A DNA stretch of 64,000 bases, from positions 3,348,001-3,412,000 of the forward strand of contig NW_027192659.1 in the NCBI RefSeq assembly GCF_949987515.2, read 5' to 3'. The position numbers were made by a program, and so were the translations under genes. Below the pieces are notes generated by a model. It ran no database searches. It had not been told where the DNA came from and saw only the letters and a list, made by a program, of their open reading frames with translations. This document shows positions 37,428 through 49,601 of this stretch, in pieces. The DNA is from Delphinus delphis. Taxonomy: Eukaryota; Chordata; Mammalia; Artiodactyla; Delphinidae. Each line of letters starts with the position of its first letter. Position 1 is the first letter of the stretch.

Positions 37428-39005
37428 GATCATACTCTGGGTTCCACATGCATGTTTTAGCTGAAGGAAGAATCCCTTAAACCTGGGTAGTTGAAACCCG
37501 TGGAATGGTTCCCATGCAATATGACTTCAAAGGGTCTTCATTTGCTCACCGAACCTCTCCAATCCTATCACTGCTGCATTTATGCCCCTGTACACAGGCT
37601 TGATTCTCTTTCGGAGACATAGCAATCCATAGGTTTTAAGATCCTTACTAGTCAGGTACATTCTTAAGTGTTTAATATGCGGTGTTGAGTCCATTTCGTT
37701 GAGCAAGGAGTAGCTCTTGTCTATTCCATATTTGGCTTAAGGAACTTTATCTGTGCTCATTTCAATCTCTGGTTTTATGCAGCACCCCAGCTCACCTTTC
37801 CCCTTAAGCAAGCATAAGTTGGTTTTCTAAATTTGAGACCCTGTTCTGTTCTGTAATTCAGTTCCTGTGTAGCCAAGTTTACATTCTGTGTATTACTGAT
37901 ATCTTATGATGTTTCTTTTTCTGTGTGACTTATTTCAGTTAGAATCATCATACCTGAATCCACTCATTGTGCTGCTAAGGGCCTGATGACATAGATTTCA
38001 TTGCTGAGTGATATTGCTTTGTTAGTAAATACCACAACTTCTTTATCCATTTTTCACTTTCTGTGATGTTGAACTTGTACTGTAAACGAGGTTCTTGTAA
38101 ACAGAGGCGTCCCAAATTTTGGGGTGGCTGTGTCTTTTTGATTTTAATTTCCCTAAGCTATAGGACCATAAGTGGAAGTGCCCTAGGCTCTGTTGCTTTG
38201 TTTTTTAGATGTTTCAGGAAACACCATACACTTTTCCCCAGTGTCTGTTGGCAATTTACATCCCGCCCATCAGCATAACAAGGTTCCCAGTTCTCCATGG
38301 CCTGTCCTGTCTTTCTGGATTTTACACTTTTTTCAGATGGCCCTTTTGACCGGGGGGAAGTGAGACTTCATTGTAGTGCAGATTTCCTTTGCAAGCTTGC
38401 TTGGTTGGCCAAAAAGGGCGTATGCGTTTTTTCCTGAATATATTCAGGAAAAAACGCATACGCCCTTTTTGGCCAAGTGCATCATTGTGGACGTTCTGCC
38501 TCTTTTCCTATGCTTTCAATGCAATTCCAGTCTACCTCCTGAAATCGGTTTCCTGCAATTCTGCCCCGCTTTCAAGTCCTCTTGGCAGCCTTACTTCAGT
38601 ATATTTTTGGACGATAGCTGTCATTTATAACTCTGCAGGTTTGTGAATTACAGTGCCCCTGAGATCCTTATTCAACTCGCTTTCTTGTGAGCTGGCCCAA
38701 AACCGCAGGATGGCTTCAGGCCCTAATCTGGTTCTGGCACGGCACGCTGAGCCTTTGGTTAATTCCTCTTCCTGGTGGAAAATGAGAGTTAAATTTGCCC
38801 GTCCAGACACCTCCAGCTAGTCTCTCATTGGTTTTCGCTATTCCTGTTCATCTTCCGCAGAAATTGCAAACTGGACCAAACAGGAGGTTAAAGGCGCTGA
38901 CTCTCCAAGTCGGGAGAGTGTTAGTAAAGCGTCTGGAATGTTGCACCCGAGTACCTGGGTATGAAAACTGAGACATATTTGAACACGTCTCCCGATCACA
39001 TGGTT
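37428..39005. repeat. Cetacean satellite unit 4
   Basis: A 1,578-bp unit of the 'AAGG' haplotype (TTCTGTTCTGTAATTC, GTGTATTACTG, GCTGCTAAGGGCC). Perfect palindrome at 38,405-38,476. It shares with unit 5 the shortened CCTTATTCAACT and the GGTGGAAAATGAGAG variant downstream of the palindrome. Confidence 0.9.
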
Positions 39006-40584
39006 GATCATACTCTAGCTTCCACATGCATGTTTTAGCTGAAGGAAGAATACCTTAAACCTGGCTAGTTGAAACCCGTGGAATGGGTACCATGCAATAT
39101 GACTTCAAAGGGTCTTCATTTGCTCACCGAACCTCTCCAATCCTATCACTGCTGCGTTTATGCCCCTGTACACATGCTTGATTCTCTTTCGGAGACATAG
39201 CAATCCATAGGTTTTAAGATACTTACTACTCAGGTACATTCTTAGGTGTTTAATATGCGGTGTTGAGTCCATTTCGTTGAGCAAGGAGTAGCTCTTGTCT
39301 ATTCCATATTTGGCTTAAGGAACTTTATCTGTGCTCATTTCAATCTCTGGTTTTATGCAGCACCCCAACTCACCTTTCCCCTTAAGTAAGCATAAGGTGG
39401 TTTTCTAAATTTGAGACCCTGTTCTGTTTTGGAATTCAGTTCCTGTGTAGCCAAGTTTACATTCCGTGTATTAGTGATATCTTATGATGTTTCTTTTTCT
39501 GTGTGACTTATTTCAGTTAGAATCATCGTACCTGAATCCACTCATTATGCTGCTACGGGCCTGATGACATAGATTTCATTGCTGAGTGATACTGCATTGT
39601 ACGTAAGTACCACAAGTTGTTTATCCATTTTTCACTTTCTGCGATATTGAACTTGTACGGTAAACGAGGTTCTTGTAAACAGAGGCGTCCCAAACTTTGG
39701 GGTGGCTGTGTCTTTTTGATTTTAATTTCCCTAAGCTATAGGACCATAAGTGGAAGTGCCCTAGGCTCTGTTGCTTTGTTTTTTAGATGTTTCAGGAAAC
39801 ACCATACACTTCTCCCGAGTGTCTGTTGGCAATTTACATCCCGCCCATCAGCATAACAAGGCTCCCAGTTCTCCATGGCCTGTCCTGCCTTTCTGGATTT
39901 TACACTTTTTTCAGATGGCCCTTTTGACCGGGGGGAAGTGAGACTTCATTGTAGTGCAGATTTCCTTTGCAAGCTTGCTTGGTTGGCCAAAAAGGGCGTA
40001 TGCGTTTTTTCCTGAATATATTCAGGAAAAAACGCATACGCCCTTTTTGGCCAAGTGCATCATTGTGGACGTTCTGCCTCTTTTCCTATGCTTTCAATGC
40101 AATTCCAGTCTACCTCCTGAAATCGGTTTCCTGCAATTCTGCCCCGCTTTCAAGTCCTCTTGGCAGCCTTACTTCAGTATATTTTTGGACGATAGCTGTC
40201 ATTTATAACTCTGCAGGTTTGTGAATTACAGTGCCCCTGAGCTCCTTATTCAACTTGCTTTCTTGTGAGCTGGCCCCAACACCACAGGATGGCTTCAGGC
40301 CCTAATCTGGTTCCGGCACGGCACGCTGAGCCTTTGGTTAATTCCTCTTCCTGGTGGAAAATGAGAGTTAAATTTGCCCGTCCAGACAACTCCAGCTAGT
40401 CTCTCATTGGTTCTCGCTATTCCTGTTCATCTTCCGCAGAAATTGCAAACTGGGCCAAACAGGAGGTTAAAGGCGCTGACTCTCCAAGTCGGGAGAGTGT
40501 TAGTAAAGCGTCTGGAATGTTGCACCCGAGTACCTGGGTACGAAAACTGAGACATATTTGAACACGTCTCCCGATCACATGGTT
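39006..40584. repeat. Cetacean satellite unit 5
   Basis: A 1,579-bp unit of the 'ACGG' haplotype with perfect palindrome at 39,983-40,054. Its opening CATACTCTAGCTTCC is shared only with unit 6. Confidence 0.9.
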
Positions 40585-42164
40585 GATCATACTCTAGCTT
40601 CCACATGCATGTTTTAGCTGAAGGAAGAATACCTTAAACCTGGGTAGTTGAAACCCGTGGAATGGGTACCATGCAATATGACTTCAAAGGGTCTTCATTT
40701 GCTCACCGAACCTCTCCAATCTTATCACTGCTGCGTTTATGCCCCTGTACACATGCTTGATTCTCTTTCGGAGACATAGCAATCCATAGGTTTTAAGATA
40801 CTTACTACTCAGGTACATTCTTAGGTGTTTAATATGCGGTGTTGAGTCCATTTCGTTGAGCAAGGAGTAGCTCTTGTCTATTCCATATTTGGCTTAAGGA
40901 ACTTTATCTGTGCTCATTTCAATCTCTGGTTTTATGCAGCACCCCAGCTCACCTTTCCCCTTAAGCAAGCATAAGTTGGTTTTCTAAATTTGAGACCCTG
41001 TTCTGTTCTGTAATTCAGTTCCTGTGTAGCCAAGTTTACATTCTGTGTATTACTGATATCTTATGATGTTTCTTTTTCTGTGTGACTTATTTCAGTTAGA
41101 ATCATCATACCTGAATCCACTCATTGTGCTGCTAAGGGCCTGATGACATAGATTTCATTGCTGAGTGATATTGCTTTATAAGTAAATACCACAACTTCTT
41201 TATCCATTTTTCACTTTCTGCGATGTTGAACTTGTACGGTAAACGAGGTTCTTGTAAACAGAGGCGTCCCAAACTTTGGGGTGGCTGTGTCTTTTTGATT
41301 TTAATTTCCCTAAGCTATAGGACCATAAGTGGAAGTGCCCTAGGCTCTGTTGCTTTGTTTTTTAGATGTTTCAGGAAACACCATACACTTCTCCCGAGTG
41401 TCTGTTGGCAATTTACATCCCGCCCATCAGCATAACAAGGCTCCCAGTTCTCCATGGCCTGTCCTGCCTTTCTGGATTTTACACTTTTTTCAGATGGCCC
41501 TTTTGACCGGGGGGAAGTGAGACTTCATTGTAGTGCAGATTTCCTTTGCAAGCTTGCTTGGTTGGCCAAAAAGGGCGTATGCGTTTTTTCCTGAATATAT
41601 TCAGGAAAAAACGCATACGCCCTTTTTGGCCAAGTGCATCATTGTGGACGTTCTGCCTCTTTTCCTATGCTTTCAATGCAATTCCAGTCTACCTCCTGAA
41701 ATCGGTTTCCTGCAATTCTGCCCCGCTTTCAAGTCCTCTTGGCAGCCTTACTTCAGTATATTTTTGGACGATAGCTGTCATTTATAACTCTGCAGGTTTG
41801 TGAATTACAGTGCCCCTGAGCTCCTTTCTTCAACTCGCTTTCTTTTGAGCTGGCCGCAACACCGCAGGATGGCTTCAGGCCCTAATCTGGTTCCGGCAAG
41901 GCACGCTGAGCCTTTGGTTAACTCCTCTTCCTGGTGGGAAATGAGAGTTAAATTTGTCCGTCCAGATTCCTCCAGCCAGTCTCTCATTGGTTCTCGCTAT
42001 TCCTGTTCATCTTCCGCAGAAATTGCAAACTGGGCCAAACAGGAGGTTAAAGGCGCTGACTCTCCAAGTGGGGAGAGTATTAGTAAAGCATCTGGAATGT
42101 TGCACCCGAGTACCAGGGGAGGAAAACTGAGACATATTTGAACACGTCTCCCGTTCACACGGTT
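40585..42164. repeat. Cetacean satellite unit 6
   Basis: A 1,580-bp unit of the 'AAGG' haplotype with perfect palindrome at 41,562-41,633. Confidence 0.9.
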
Positions 42165-43744
42165 GATCATACTCTGGGTTCCACATGCATGTTTTAGCTG
42201 AAGGAAGAATACCTTAAACCTGGAGAGTTGAGACCCATGTAATGGGTACCATGCAATATGACTTCAAAGGGTCTTCATTTCCTCACCGAACCTCTCCAAT
42301 CCTATCACTGCTGCGTTTATGCCCCTGTACACACGCTTGATTCTATTTTGGAGACATAGCAATCCATAGGTTTTATGATACTTACTAGTCAGGTACATTC
42401 TTAGGCATTTAATATGGGGTGTTTAGTCCATTTCGTTGAGCAAGGAGTAGCTCTTGTCTATTCCATATTTGGCTTAAGGAACTTTATCTGTGCTCATTTC
42501 AATCTCTGGTTTTATGCAGCACCCCAACTCACCTTTCCCCTTAAGCAAGCATAAGTTGGTTTTCTAAATTTGAGACCCTGTTCTGTTTTGGAATTCAGTT
42601 CCTGTGTAGCCAAGTTTACATTCCGTGTATTAGTGATATCTTATGATGTTTCTTTTTCTGTGTGACTTATTTCAGTTAGAATCATCGTACCTGAATCCAC
42701 TCATTATGCTGCTACGGGCCTGATGACATAGATTTCATTGCTGAGTGATACTGCATTGTAAGTAAGTACCACAAGTTCTTTATCCATTTTTCACTTTCTG
42801 TGATATTGAACTTGTACGGTAAACGAGGTTCTTGTAAACAGAGGCGTCCCAAACTTTGGGGTGGCTGTGTCTTTTTGATTTTAATTTCCCTAAGCTATAG
42901 GACCATAAGTGGAAGTGCCCTAGGCTCTGTTGCTTTGTTTTTTAGATGTTTCAGGAAACACCATACACTTCTCCCGAGTGTCTGTTGGCAATTTACATCC
43001 CGCCCATCAGCATAACAAGGCTCCCAGTTCTCCATGGCCTGTCCTGCCTTTCTGGATTTTACACTTTTTTCAGATGGCCCTTTTGACCGGGGGGAAGTGA
43101 GACTTCATTGTAGTGCAGATTTCCTTTGCAAGCTTGCTTGGTTGGCCAAAAAGGGCGTATGCGTTTTTTCCTGAATATATTCAGGAAAAAACGCATACGC
43201 CCTTTTTGGCCAAGTGCATCATTGTGGACGTTCTGCCTCTTTTCCTATGCTTTCAATGCAATTCCAGTCTACCTCCTGAAATCGGTTTCCTGCAATTCTG
43301 CCCCGCTTTCAAGTCCTCTTGGCAGCCTTACTTCAGTATATTTTTGAACGATAGCTGTCATTTATAACTCTGCAGTTTTGTAATTTACAGTGCCCCTGAT
43401 CTCCTTTCTTCAACTCGCTTTTTTGTGACCTGACCGCAACACCGAAGGATGGCTTCAGGCCCTAATCTGGTTCCGGCACGGCACGCTGAGCCTTTGGTTA
43501 TTTCCTCTTCCTGGTGGGAAATGAGAGTTAAATTTGCCCGTCCAGACACCTCCAGCTAGTCTCTCATTGGTTCTCCCTATTCCTGTTCATCTTCCGCAGA
43601 AATTGCAAACTGGGCCAAACAGGAGGTTAAAGGCGCTGACTCTCCAAGTGGGGAGATTTTTAGTAAAGCATCTGGAATGTTGCACCCGAGTACCAGGGGA
43701 GGAAAACTGAGACATATTTGAACACGTCTCCCGTTCACAAGGTT
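42165..43744. repeat. Cetacean satellite unit 7
   Basis: A 1,580-bp unit of the 'ACGG' haplotype with perfect palindrome at 43,142-43,213. It is the last unit that matches the homogenised consensus along its whole length. Confidence 0.9.
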
Positions 43745-45323
43745 GATCATACTCTGGGTTCCACATGCATGTTTTAGCTGAAGGAAGAATCCCTTAAACC
43801 TGGAGAGTTGAGACCCGTGGAATGGGTACCATGCAATATGACTTCAAAGGGTCTTCGTTTGCTCACCGAACCTCTCCAATCCTATCACTGCTGCGTTTAT
43901 GCCCCTGTACACACGCTTGATTCTCTTTCAGAGACATAGCAATCCATAGGTTTTAAGATACTTACTAGTCAGGTACATTCTTAGGCGTTTAATATGGGGT
44001 GTTGAGTCCATTTCGTTGAGCAAGGAGTAGCTCTTGTCTATTCCATATTTGGCTGAAGGAACTTTATCTGTGCTCATTTCAATCTCTGGTTTTATGCAGC
44101 ACCCCAACTCACCTATCCCCTTAAGAAAGCATAAGTTGGTTTTCTAAATTTGAGACCCTGTTCTGTTTTGTAATTCAGTTCCTGTGTAGCCAAGTTTACA
44201 TTCCATGTATTAGTGATATCTTATGATGTTTCTTTTTCTGTGTGACTTATTTCACTTAGAAACATCATACCTGAATCCACTCATTATGCTGCTAAAGGCC
44301 TGTTGACATAGATTTCATTGCTGAGTGATATTGCATTTTACGTAAGTACCACAACTTCTTTATCCATTTTTTGCTTTCTGTGATATTGAACTTGTACCGT
44401 AAACGAGGTTCTTGTAAACAGAGCTGTCCCAAACTTTGGGGTGGCTGTGTCGTTTTGATTTTCATTTCCCTAAGCTATAGGACCATAAGTGGAAGTGCCC
44501 TAGGCTCTGTTGCTTTGTTTTTTAGATGTTTCAGGAAACACCATACACTTGTCCCGAGTGTCTGTTGGCAATTTACATCCCGCCCATCAGCATAACAAGG
44601 CTCCCAGTTCTCCATGGCCTGTCCTGCCTTTCTGGATTTTACACTTTTTTCAGATGGCCCTTTTGACTGGGGGGCAGTGAGACTTCATTGTAGTGCAGAT
44701 TTCCTTTGCAAGCTTGCTTGGTCGGCCAGAAATTGTGTATGCGTTTCTTCCTGAATATATTCAGGAAAAAACGCATACGCCCTTTTTGTCCTAGTGCATG
44801 ATTGTTGATGTTCTGAGTCTTTTCATATGTTTTCGATGCAATTCCAGTCTACCTCCTGAAATCGGTTTCCTGCAATTCTGCCTTGCTGTCAGTGCCTCTT
44901 CATAGCCTTACCTCAATATACTTTTGGAAAATAGTTGTCGTTTATAACTGTGCAGGTTTTTGAATTGCAGTTGCCCTTAGTTCCATGTTTCAGGTCTTAT
45001 TTTTGTGATCTTGCCTCATATCCACAGGATTTCTTCAGGCCCTATTCTTCTTCTGGGGCACCTTGCTGTGCCTTTGGTTAATTCTTCTTCCTATGTGAAA
45101 TTAGAGTGACATGTGGCCATTGAAACCGCTACAGCTATTTTCTCACTGGTTCCCCCTATTCCCATTCATCCTCCACACTAACTGCAGACTGTGCGATACC
45201 GGAACTTAAAGGCATTCACTCTCCATGTGGGGATGTTGTTAGTAAAGTGGCTGGAATGTTGATCCGGAGCCCCAGGAGAGGAAAATGAGGTGCGTTTTAG
45301 AAACCTTTCCCGATCATATGGTA
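43745..45323. repeat. Cetacean satellite unit 8, half homogenised
   Basis: The first kilobase is close to units 1-7 and shares their 170-bp deletion. From about 44,720 divergence rises sharply: the left palindrome arm reads GGTCGGCCAGAAATTGTGTATG and the downstream part approaches unit 9. The unit is a chimera of derived and old sequence, marking where homogenisation stopped. Confidence 0.85.
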
Positions 45324-47075
45324 TACCATCTGCTGGATTTCCCATGCAAGGTTTAGCTGTAGGAAGATTCCCTTCAACCTGGAGTGTTGGGACCCTTGGA
45401 ATGAGTAGCATGAAGTATTGCATTAAACTTTCGGCAGTTGCTCACCAAAGCTCACCAATCCTCTCAACCCCAAGTGTCCAGTCTTATGTCTTATCCAGCT
45501 GTGGGTTTATATGTGGTCATTCCAGGTTGCATCACAGCCCCTGAGCGAATTTTGTAAGAATTTTTCTCTCTTTCATTGTTTCTGCGTTTTGGTTTTAAAA
45601 TTTATTTCTATAATGGGGTTTAGCTCATTTTCACTGCTGTGTTTGTGCCGTTTTGCACACACTTGATTCCCTTATGGAGATATATCAATACATGGGTTTT
45701 AAGATTCTTATTACTCAGATATATTTCTCTGCGGTGTATAGGGTGTGTTGAGGCCAGTTCATTGAGCAAGGTGTAGATCTTGTCTAATACCTATTTGGTT
45801 TATTGAACGGTATCTGTGCTAATTTCAAACTCTGGTTTTATGCATCACCCCACCTCTCCTTTCCCCTTAAGGTGACATAAGTGTGTTTTCTAAATGTGAG
45901 ACACTGTTCTGTTTTGTAATTCATTTTTAGTGCAGCCATATTTATCCTCCCTCTATAAGTGTTATCTTATGATATGTTTCTTTTTCTGTTTGACTTATTT
46001 CAAGTAGTATTATCGGACCTAAATCCACTCTTTATCCTTCTACTAGCCTTATTACATTGATTTCATGGTGAAGAGATATTCCATTGTACATAAGTACCAC
46101 ATCTTCTTTATCCATTGTTCTCTTTCCTGGGATATTTAAGGTGTACTGAAGTTGAGGTTCTTGTAAACAGAGTAGCCCTAAACTGTGGTGTGCTTGTGTC
46201 TTGTTGATTTTTAGACTTCCCTAGATATACTCCCGTGATTGGAAGTGCCCTATGCTCTGTAGCTCTGTTTTTTAGATGATTTAGGGACCACCATACACTT
46301 CTCCAGAGTGGCTCCCGGCAGTTCACACACTGTCCATCAGCGTATAAAGGCTCCCTGTTCTCCATGGCCTGTCCTGCATTTCTGGTTTTTACAATTTTTT
46401 CGGGTGGCCCTTTTGACCGGTGGGAAATGAGACTTCTTTGTTGTGCACATTTGCATTGCTTCCTTGCTTGGTTGCCCATAAAGTGCGTATGCGTTTTTTC
46501 CTGGATATATTCAGGAAAAAACGCATACTCCCTTTTGGGCCAACTGCATCATTGTCGAAATTCTGCCGCTTTTCATGTGCTTTAAAGACGAGTCCAATCT
46601 ATCTCTTGAAATCTGTTTCTTGCAATTCTGTCTTGCATTCAGATCCTCTTCTTTGCCTTACCTCAACATATTTTTGGATGTTAATTTTCATTTATAACTC
46701 TGCAGGTTTGTGAATTGCAGTGACCCTGAGCTCCATTTTTTAAGTTGCTCTTTTGTGAGCTGGCCTCAAAGCCGCAGGATTGCTTCAGGCCCTATTTTGG
46801 CTCCGGTGAGGCAGGCTGAGCCTTTTTTTAATTCTTATTCTTAATGGGATATTAGAGTGACATGTGCCCGTCCAAACCCCTACAACTATTCTCTCATTGG
46901 TTCCCCCTCTTCCCGTTCATCCTCCTCACAATTTGCAAAATGTGTGAAACAGAAGTTTAAATGTGCTGATTCTCTAAGTGGGGAGATTCTAAGTAACGTG
47001 GCTGGAATGATGAACAGGAGCACCAGGAGAGGATAAATGAGCTGCATTTTAGACACATCTCCCGATCACATGGTG
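45324..47075. repeat. Ancestral-length cetacean satellite unit 9 (1,752 bp)
   Basis: This unit aligns with the 1.58-kb units throughout but has an extra segment at about 45,465-45,631, between the CTCACCAATCCT and CACTGCTGTG landmarks. Its length matches the roughly 1.75-kb form known from most whales. Substitutions relative to units 1-7 are frequent. The palindrome remnant is centred at 46,507, with CCTGGATATATTCAGG at its middle. Confidence 0.85.
46108..46440 (-). pseudogene. LINE-1 ORF2 C-terminal fragment in unit 9
   Basis: On the minus strand an open stretch reads residues such as REPLWRSVWWSLNHLK followed by ALPITGVYLGK. This resembles the L1 ORF2 C-terminal region, which has a W-K-x-V-W...L-x-x-L-K stretch before a P-L-L-G-I-Y-P-K type motif. 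It confirms that the satellite unit contains antisense ORF2. The frame is short and has no conserved catalytic region. Confidence 0.65.
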
Positions 47076-48810
47076 TACAGTCCTCTGGGTTTTCCATGCA
47101 TGTTTTAGCTGTAGGAAGATTCCTTGAACCTGCAGATTTGGGACCCATTGAATGGGTACCAGGTAGTATTACTTTAAAGGGTGTGCATTTCCTCACCCAA
47201 CCTCACATTTCTCTTAGCGTGAACAGTTTCCAGCCTTATGTCTCATCCTGCTGTGGGTCTAGATGTGTTCAATCCATGTTGCATCACCGTCCCTGAGGAA
47301 AAGTTGTAAGAGGTTTTCTCTGTCTCTCTGTCGTTTATTTTTTTCAATTTATTACTATATTGGTTACAGCTGATTTTCAAAGCTCTGTTTCTTGCTGCTG
47401 TACATCCACTTGATTCACGTACAGAGAGACATCAATAAATTCTTTTTCAGATTCTTACCAGTCATAGATATTCTTTTCCGGTGACTTGAGTGTGCTGAGT
47501 GCAGTTCTTTTAGCTACCGTGTAGGCCTTGTTGATTATCAGTTTGGTATTTGGAATGGTATCTTTGCTAATTTCAACCTCTTGGATGATGCCTCACCCCT
47601 CCCCACCTTTCCGTTTAGCAGCCTTATGTGTGTTTTCTACATATTTGACTATGTTTTTGTTTTGTAATTTATTTCATGTGTAGCCATTTTGGATTCCACC
47701 TTTAAGTGATATCTTATGATATGTGTCTTTTTCTTTTTGAATTATGTCACTTAGAAAGATCATACGTAACTCCTCTGGAGTTGTTACAACTGGCCATATT
47801 TCATTGATTTCCAGGCTGAATAATATTCCACTCTACATAAGTACCACATCTCTATCCATTTTTTCCCTCCAGAGACATTTAAGTTACATCCTAGTTGAGG
47901 ATCTTTTAAACAGAGAGGCAGTAAACATTGGGGTGCCTGTGTCCTCTCGATTTTTGTTTTTCCCAAGATATACGCCCATGAGTGCAAGTGCCCTATGCTC
48001 TGTAGCTCATTTTTTAGATGCTTTAGTAAACACAATACACTTCTCCAGAATGGCCGTTGGCAATATACATTTCCACTATAAGCCTCACAGGGCTCCCTCT
48101 TCTCCTTGCCCTGTCCTGCATTTCTGGTGTTTACACTTTATGAGGATGGCTCTTCTGACTGATGCAAAGTGATATCTTTTGTAGTATTGACTTCCAGTGC
48201 CCACCTGTTTGGTTGGCTAAAAAAGTGTATGCCCTTTTCTTGAATATATACAGAAAAAAACGCATACAGCCTTTTTGGCCAACTGCAATGTTGGCAATGT
48301 TCAGCCCCTTTTCTTGTGCTTAATGGCGAGTCCTTTCTACCTCCTCAAATCCCTTTCCTGCCATTCTCCCTTGCTTACAAGTCCTTTTCTCTGACTTTCC
48401 TCAAGACATTTTTCAGTGATAGATATTTTCAACTCTGCAGTTTCATGAATTTTACTGCCCCTGAGTTCCATTGTTCAACTTGTGTTTATGGGAACTGGCC
48501 ACAAAGCAGTGGGATTTCCTCAAGCCCCATACTGTTTCCATGGGCAACCATAGCCTTTGGTCAATTCATCTGCCTGATTGGAAATTAGAGTGACATGTGC
48601 CTGTCTGAACACCTAGGACTTGTCTCTCATTGTTCCTCATCCTTCCGCTTCATCCTCTGGACAAATTCCAAACTGTACGCAACAGGATGTTGACAGTGCT
48701 GACATCTCCAAGTGGGGAGACTGTTAGTAAAGACGCTGGAGGGGTGAACCCGAGCACCAGGAGATGAGGAGATGAGATGCCTTTTCCAAACTCTTCCCGA
48801 TCAGACGGTA
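47076..48810. repeat. Ancestral-length cetacean satellite unit 10 (1,735 bp)
   Basis: Second long unit, also with the extra segment (about 47,214-47,380), which is itself diverged from that in unit 9. The left palindrome arm is damaged (GGTTGGCTAAAAAAGTGTATG), while the right arm keeps CTTTTTGGCCAACTG, close to a mariner terminus. Confidence 0.85.
47784..48035 (-). pseudogene. LINE-1 ORF2 C-terminal fragment in unit 10
   Basis: An 84-codon open stretch on the minus strand ends with residues KKWIEMWYLCRVEYYSAWKS, like the W-I-K-K-M-W-Y-I-Y-x-x-E-Y-Y-S-A-I-K end of mammalian L1 ORF2. An upstream stretch, H-S-W-A-Y-I-L-G-K, fits the preceding G-I-Y-P-K motif. This is the clearest coding-level proof of L1 ancestry in the satellite. 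Confidence 0.75.
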
Positions 48811-48870
48811 TACCATCCTCTGGGTGTGACAGACATGTTTTAGCAGTAGGAAGAGTCCCATTCATGTAAG
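48811..48870. repeat. Stub of cetacean satellite unit 11
   Basis: The next unit begins (ACCATCCTCTGGGTG, ACATGTTTTAGC.GTAGGAAGA.TCCC) and breaks off near 48,870, where sequence without satellite similarity takes over. This is the array's right edge. Confidence 0.7.
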
Positions 48871-49085
48871 GAGAACACCAGGGCTTTTTCAAAATCAGTG
48901 TCTCCCCGAAACCCAAACTGGGGAAGTTTTTAAGCTACGGCTACACATATGTTCATTAAGGGCCTTGGGAAGTAGGCAGAGTCCAAACTTTAGATGATTG
49001 AAGTCTTCAGGGTCAGAAGCACTCACCACCGGCTTCCCTTAGGTTACACTTTAACTGTCATTGATAGATGATGTCAATAAAAATA
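48871..49085. other. Unassigned sequence between satellite and L1 fragment
   Basis: About 215 bp with no coding potential or repeat that I recognise. A weakly LTR-like look (GATGTCAATAAAAATATC near 49,070) is not enough for a call. Confidence 0.4.
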
Positions 49086-49262
49086 TCTATTCTTTTTCCG
49101 ATTATTTCCCCTTATAGGTTATTGCAAAATATTGAGTGTAGTTCCCTGTGCTATACAGTAGTTCCTTGTTGATGATCTATTTTATACATAGCAGTGTGTA
49201 TGTGTTAATTCCAAACTGTTAATTTATCCCTCCTCCCACCTTTCCCCTTTGGTAATAATAAA
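49086..49262 (-). mobile_element. LINE-1 3' UTR fragment, antisense
   Basis: The stretch TTCCCTGTGCTATACAGTAG, then CTTGTTGATGATCTATTTTA, the GTGTGTATGTGTTAATTCC stretch and CACCTTTCCCCTTTGGTAA is the familiar antisense 3' UTR of cetartiodactyl L1. It is only about 177 bp long and stops at 49,262. It is much closer to L1 text than the satellite units are. Confidence 0.8.
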
Positions 49263-49601
49263 TTATAAGATTTTATACTTCTCAGAAATGGGGGAGCTGA
49301 AAGAGAGGTATCATTTTCAATGGAAAAGCATTTAAAACAAGATTGAAGGTTTAACCAAGATTATTAGATGTACATCCTTGGAAAGAAATCACTTCATTTC
49401 TCTAATATTGACCTGACAAATAAGACAAACCTTTTCACTGAACTTGCTTATAATAAAGTGATGGAAATATCAAATGGAAGTGTTAGAAACATCTTATTTT
49501 ACCCGAGCCTTATACACTGTTCTATGTTAACTACAGTTTGGCTCACACATCTGTTCATTGAAGTTACAATAGTCTCAATTTCTGTTACTGATCCTCCAGA
49601 G
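49263..49601. other. AT-rich unassigned sequence
   Basis: I see no known repeat or credible gene here. An open frame beginning at 49,368 runs into the adjacent LTR and has no recognisable protein features, so I do not call it. Confidence 0.4.

Larger units (their letters stand above)
32686..48870. repeat. Common cetacean satellite array (1.58-kb units and older 1.75-kb units)
   Basis: The marker GATCATACTCTGG recurs at 32,688, 34,268, 35,848, 37,428, 39,006, 40,585, 42,165 and 43,745, steps of 1,578-1,580 bp. Two further, more diverged units measure 1,752 and 1,735 bp. Within each unit, roughly offsets 250-960 read as the reverse complement of a LINE-1 ORF2 end plus 3' UTR. Recognisable parts are the GTACCACAAGTTCTTTATCC, TTTGGGGTGGCTGTGTC and TCAGATGGCCCTTTTGACCG stretches, which match antisense L1 text. 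Length and L1 origin match the common cetacean satellite, about 1.75 kb in most whales and about 1.58 kb in delphinoids and reported to be L1-derived. Assignment to that family is by recognition, not by alignment. Confidence 0.88.
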
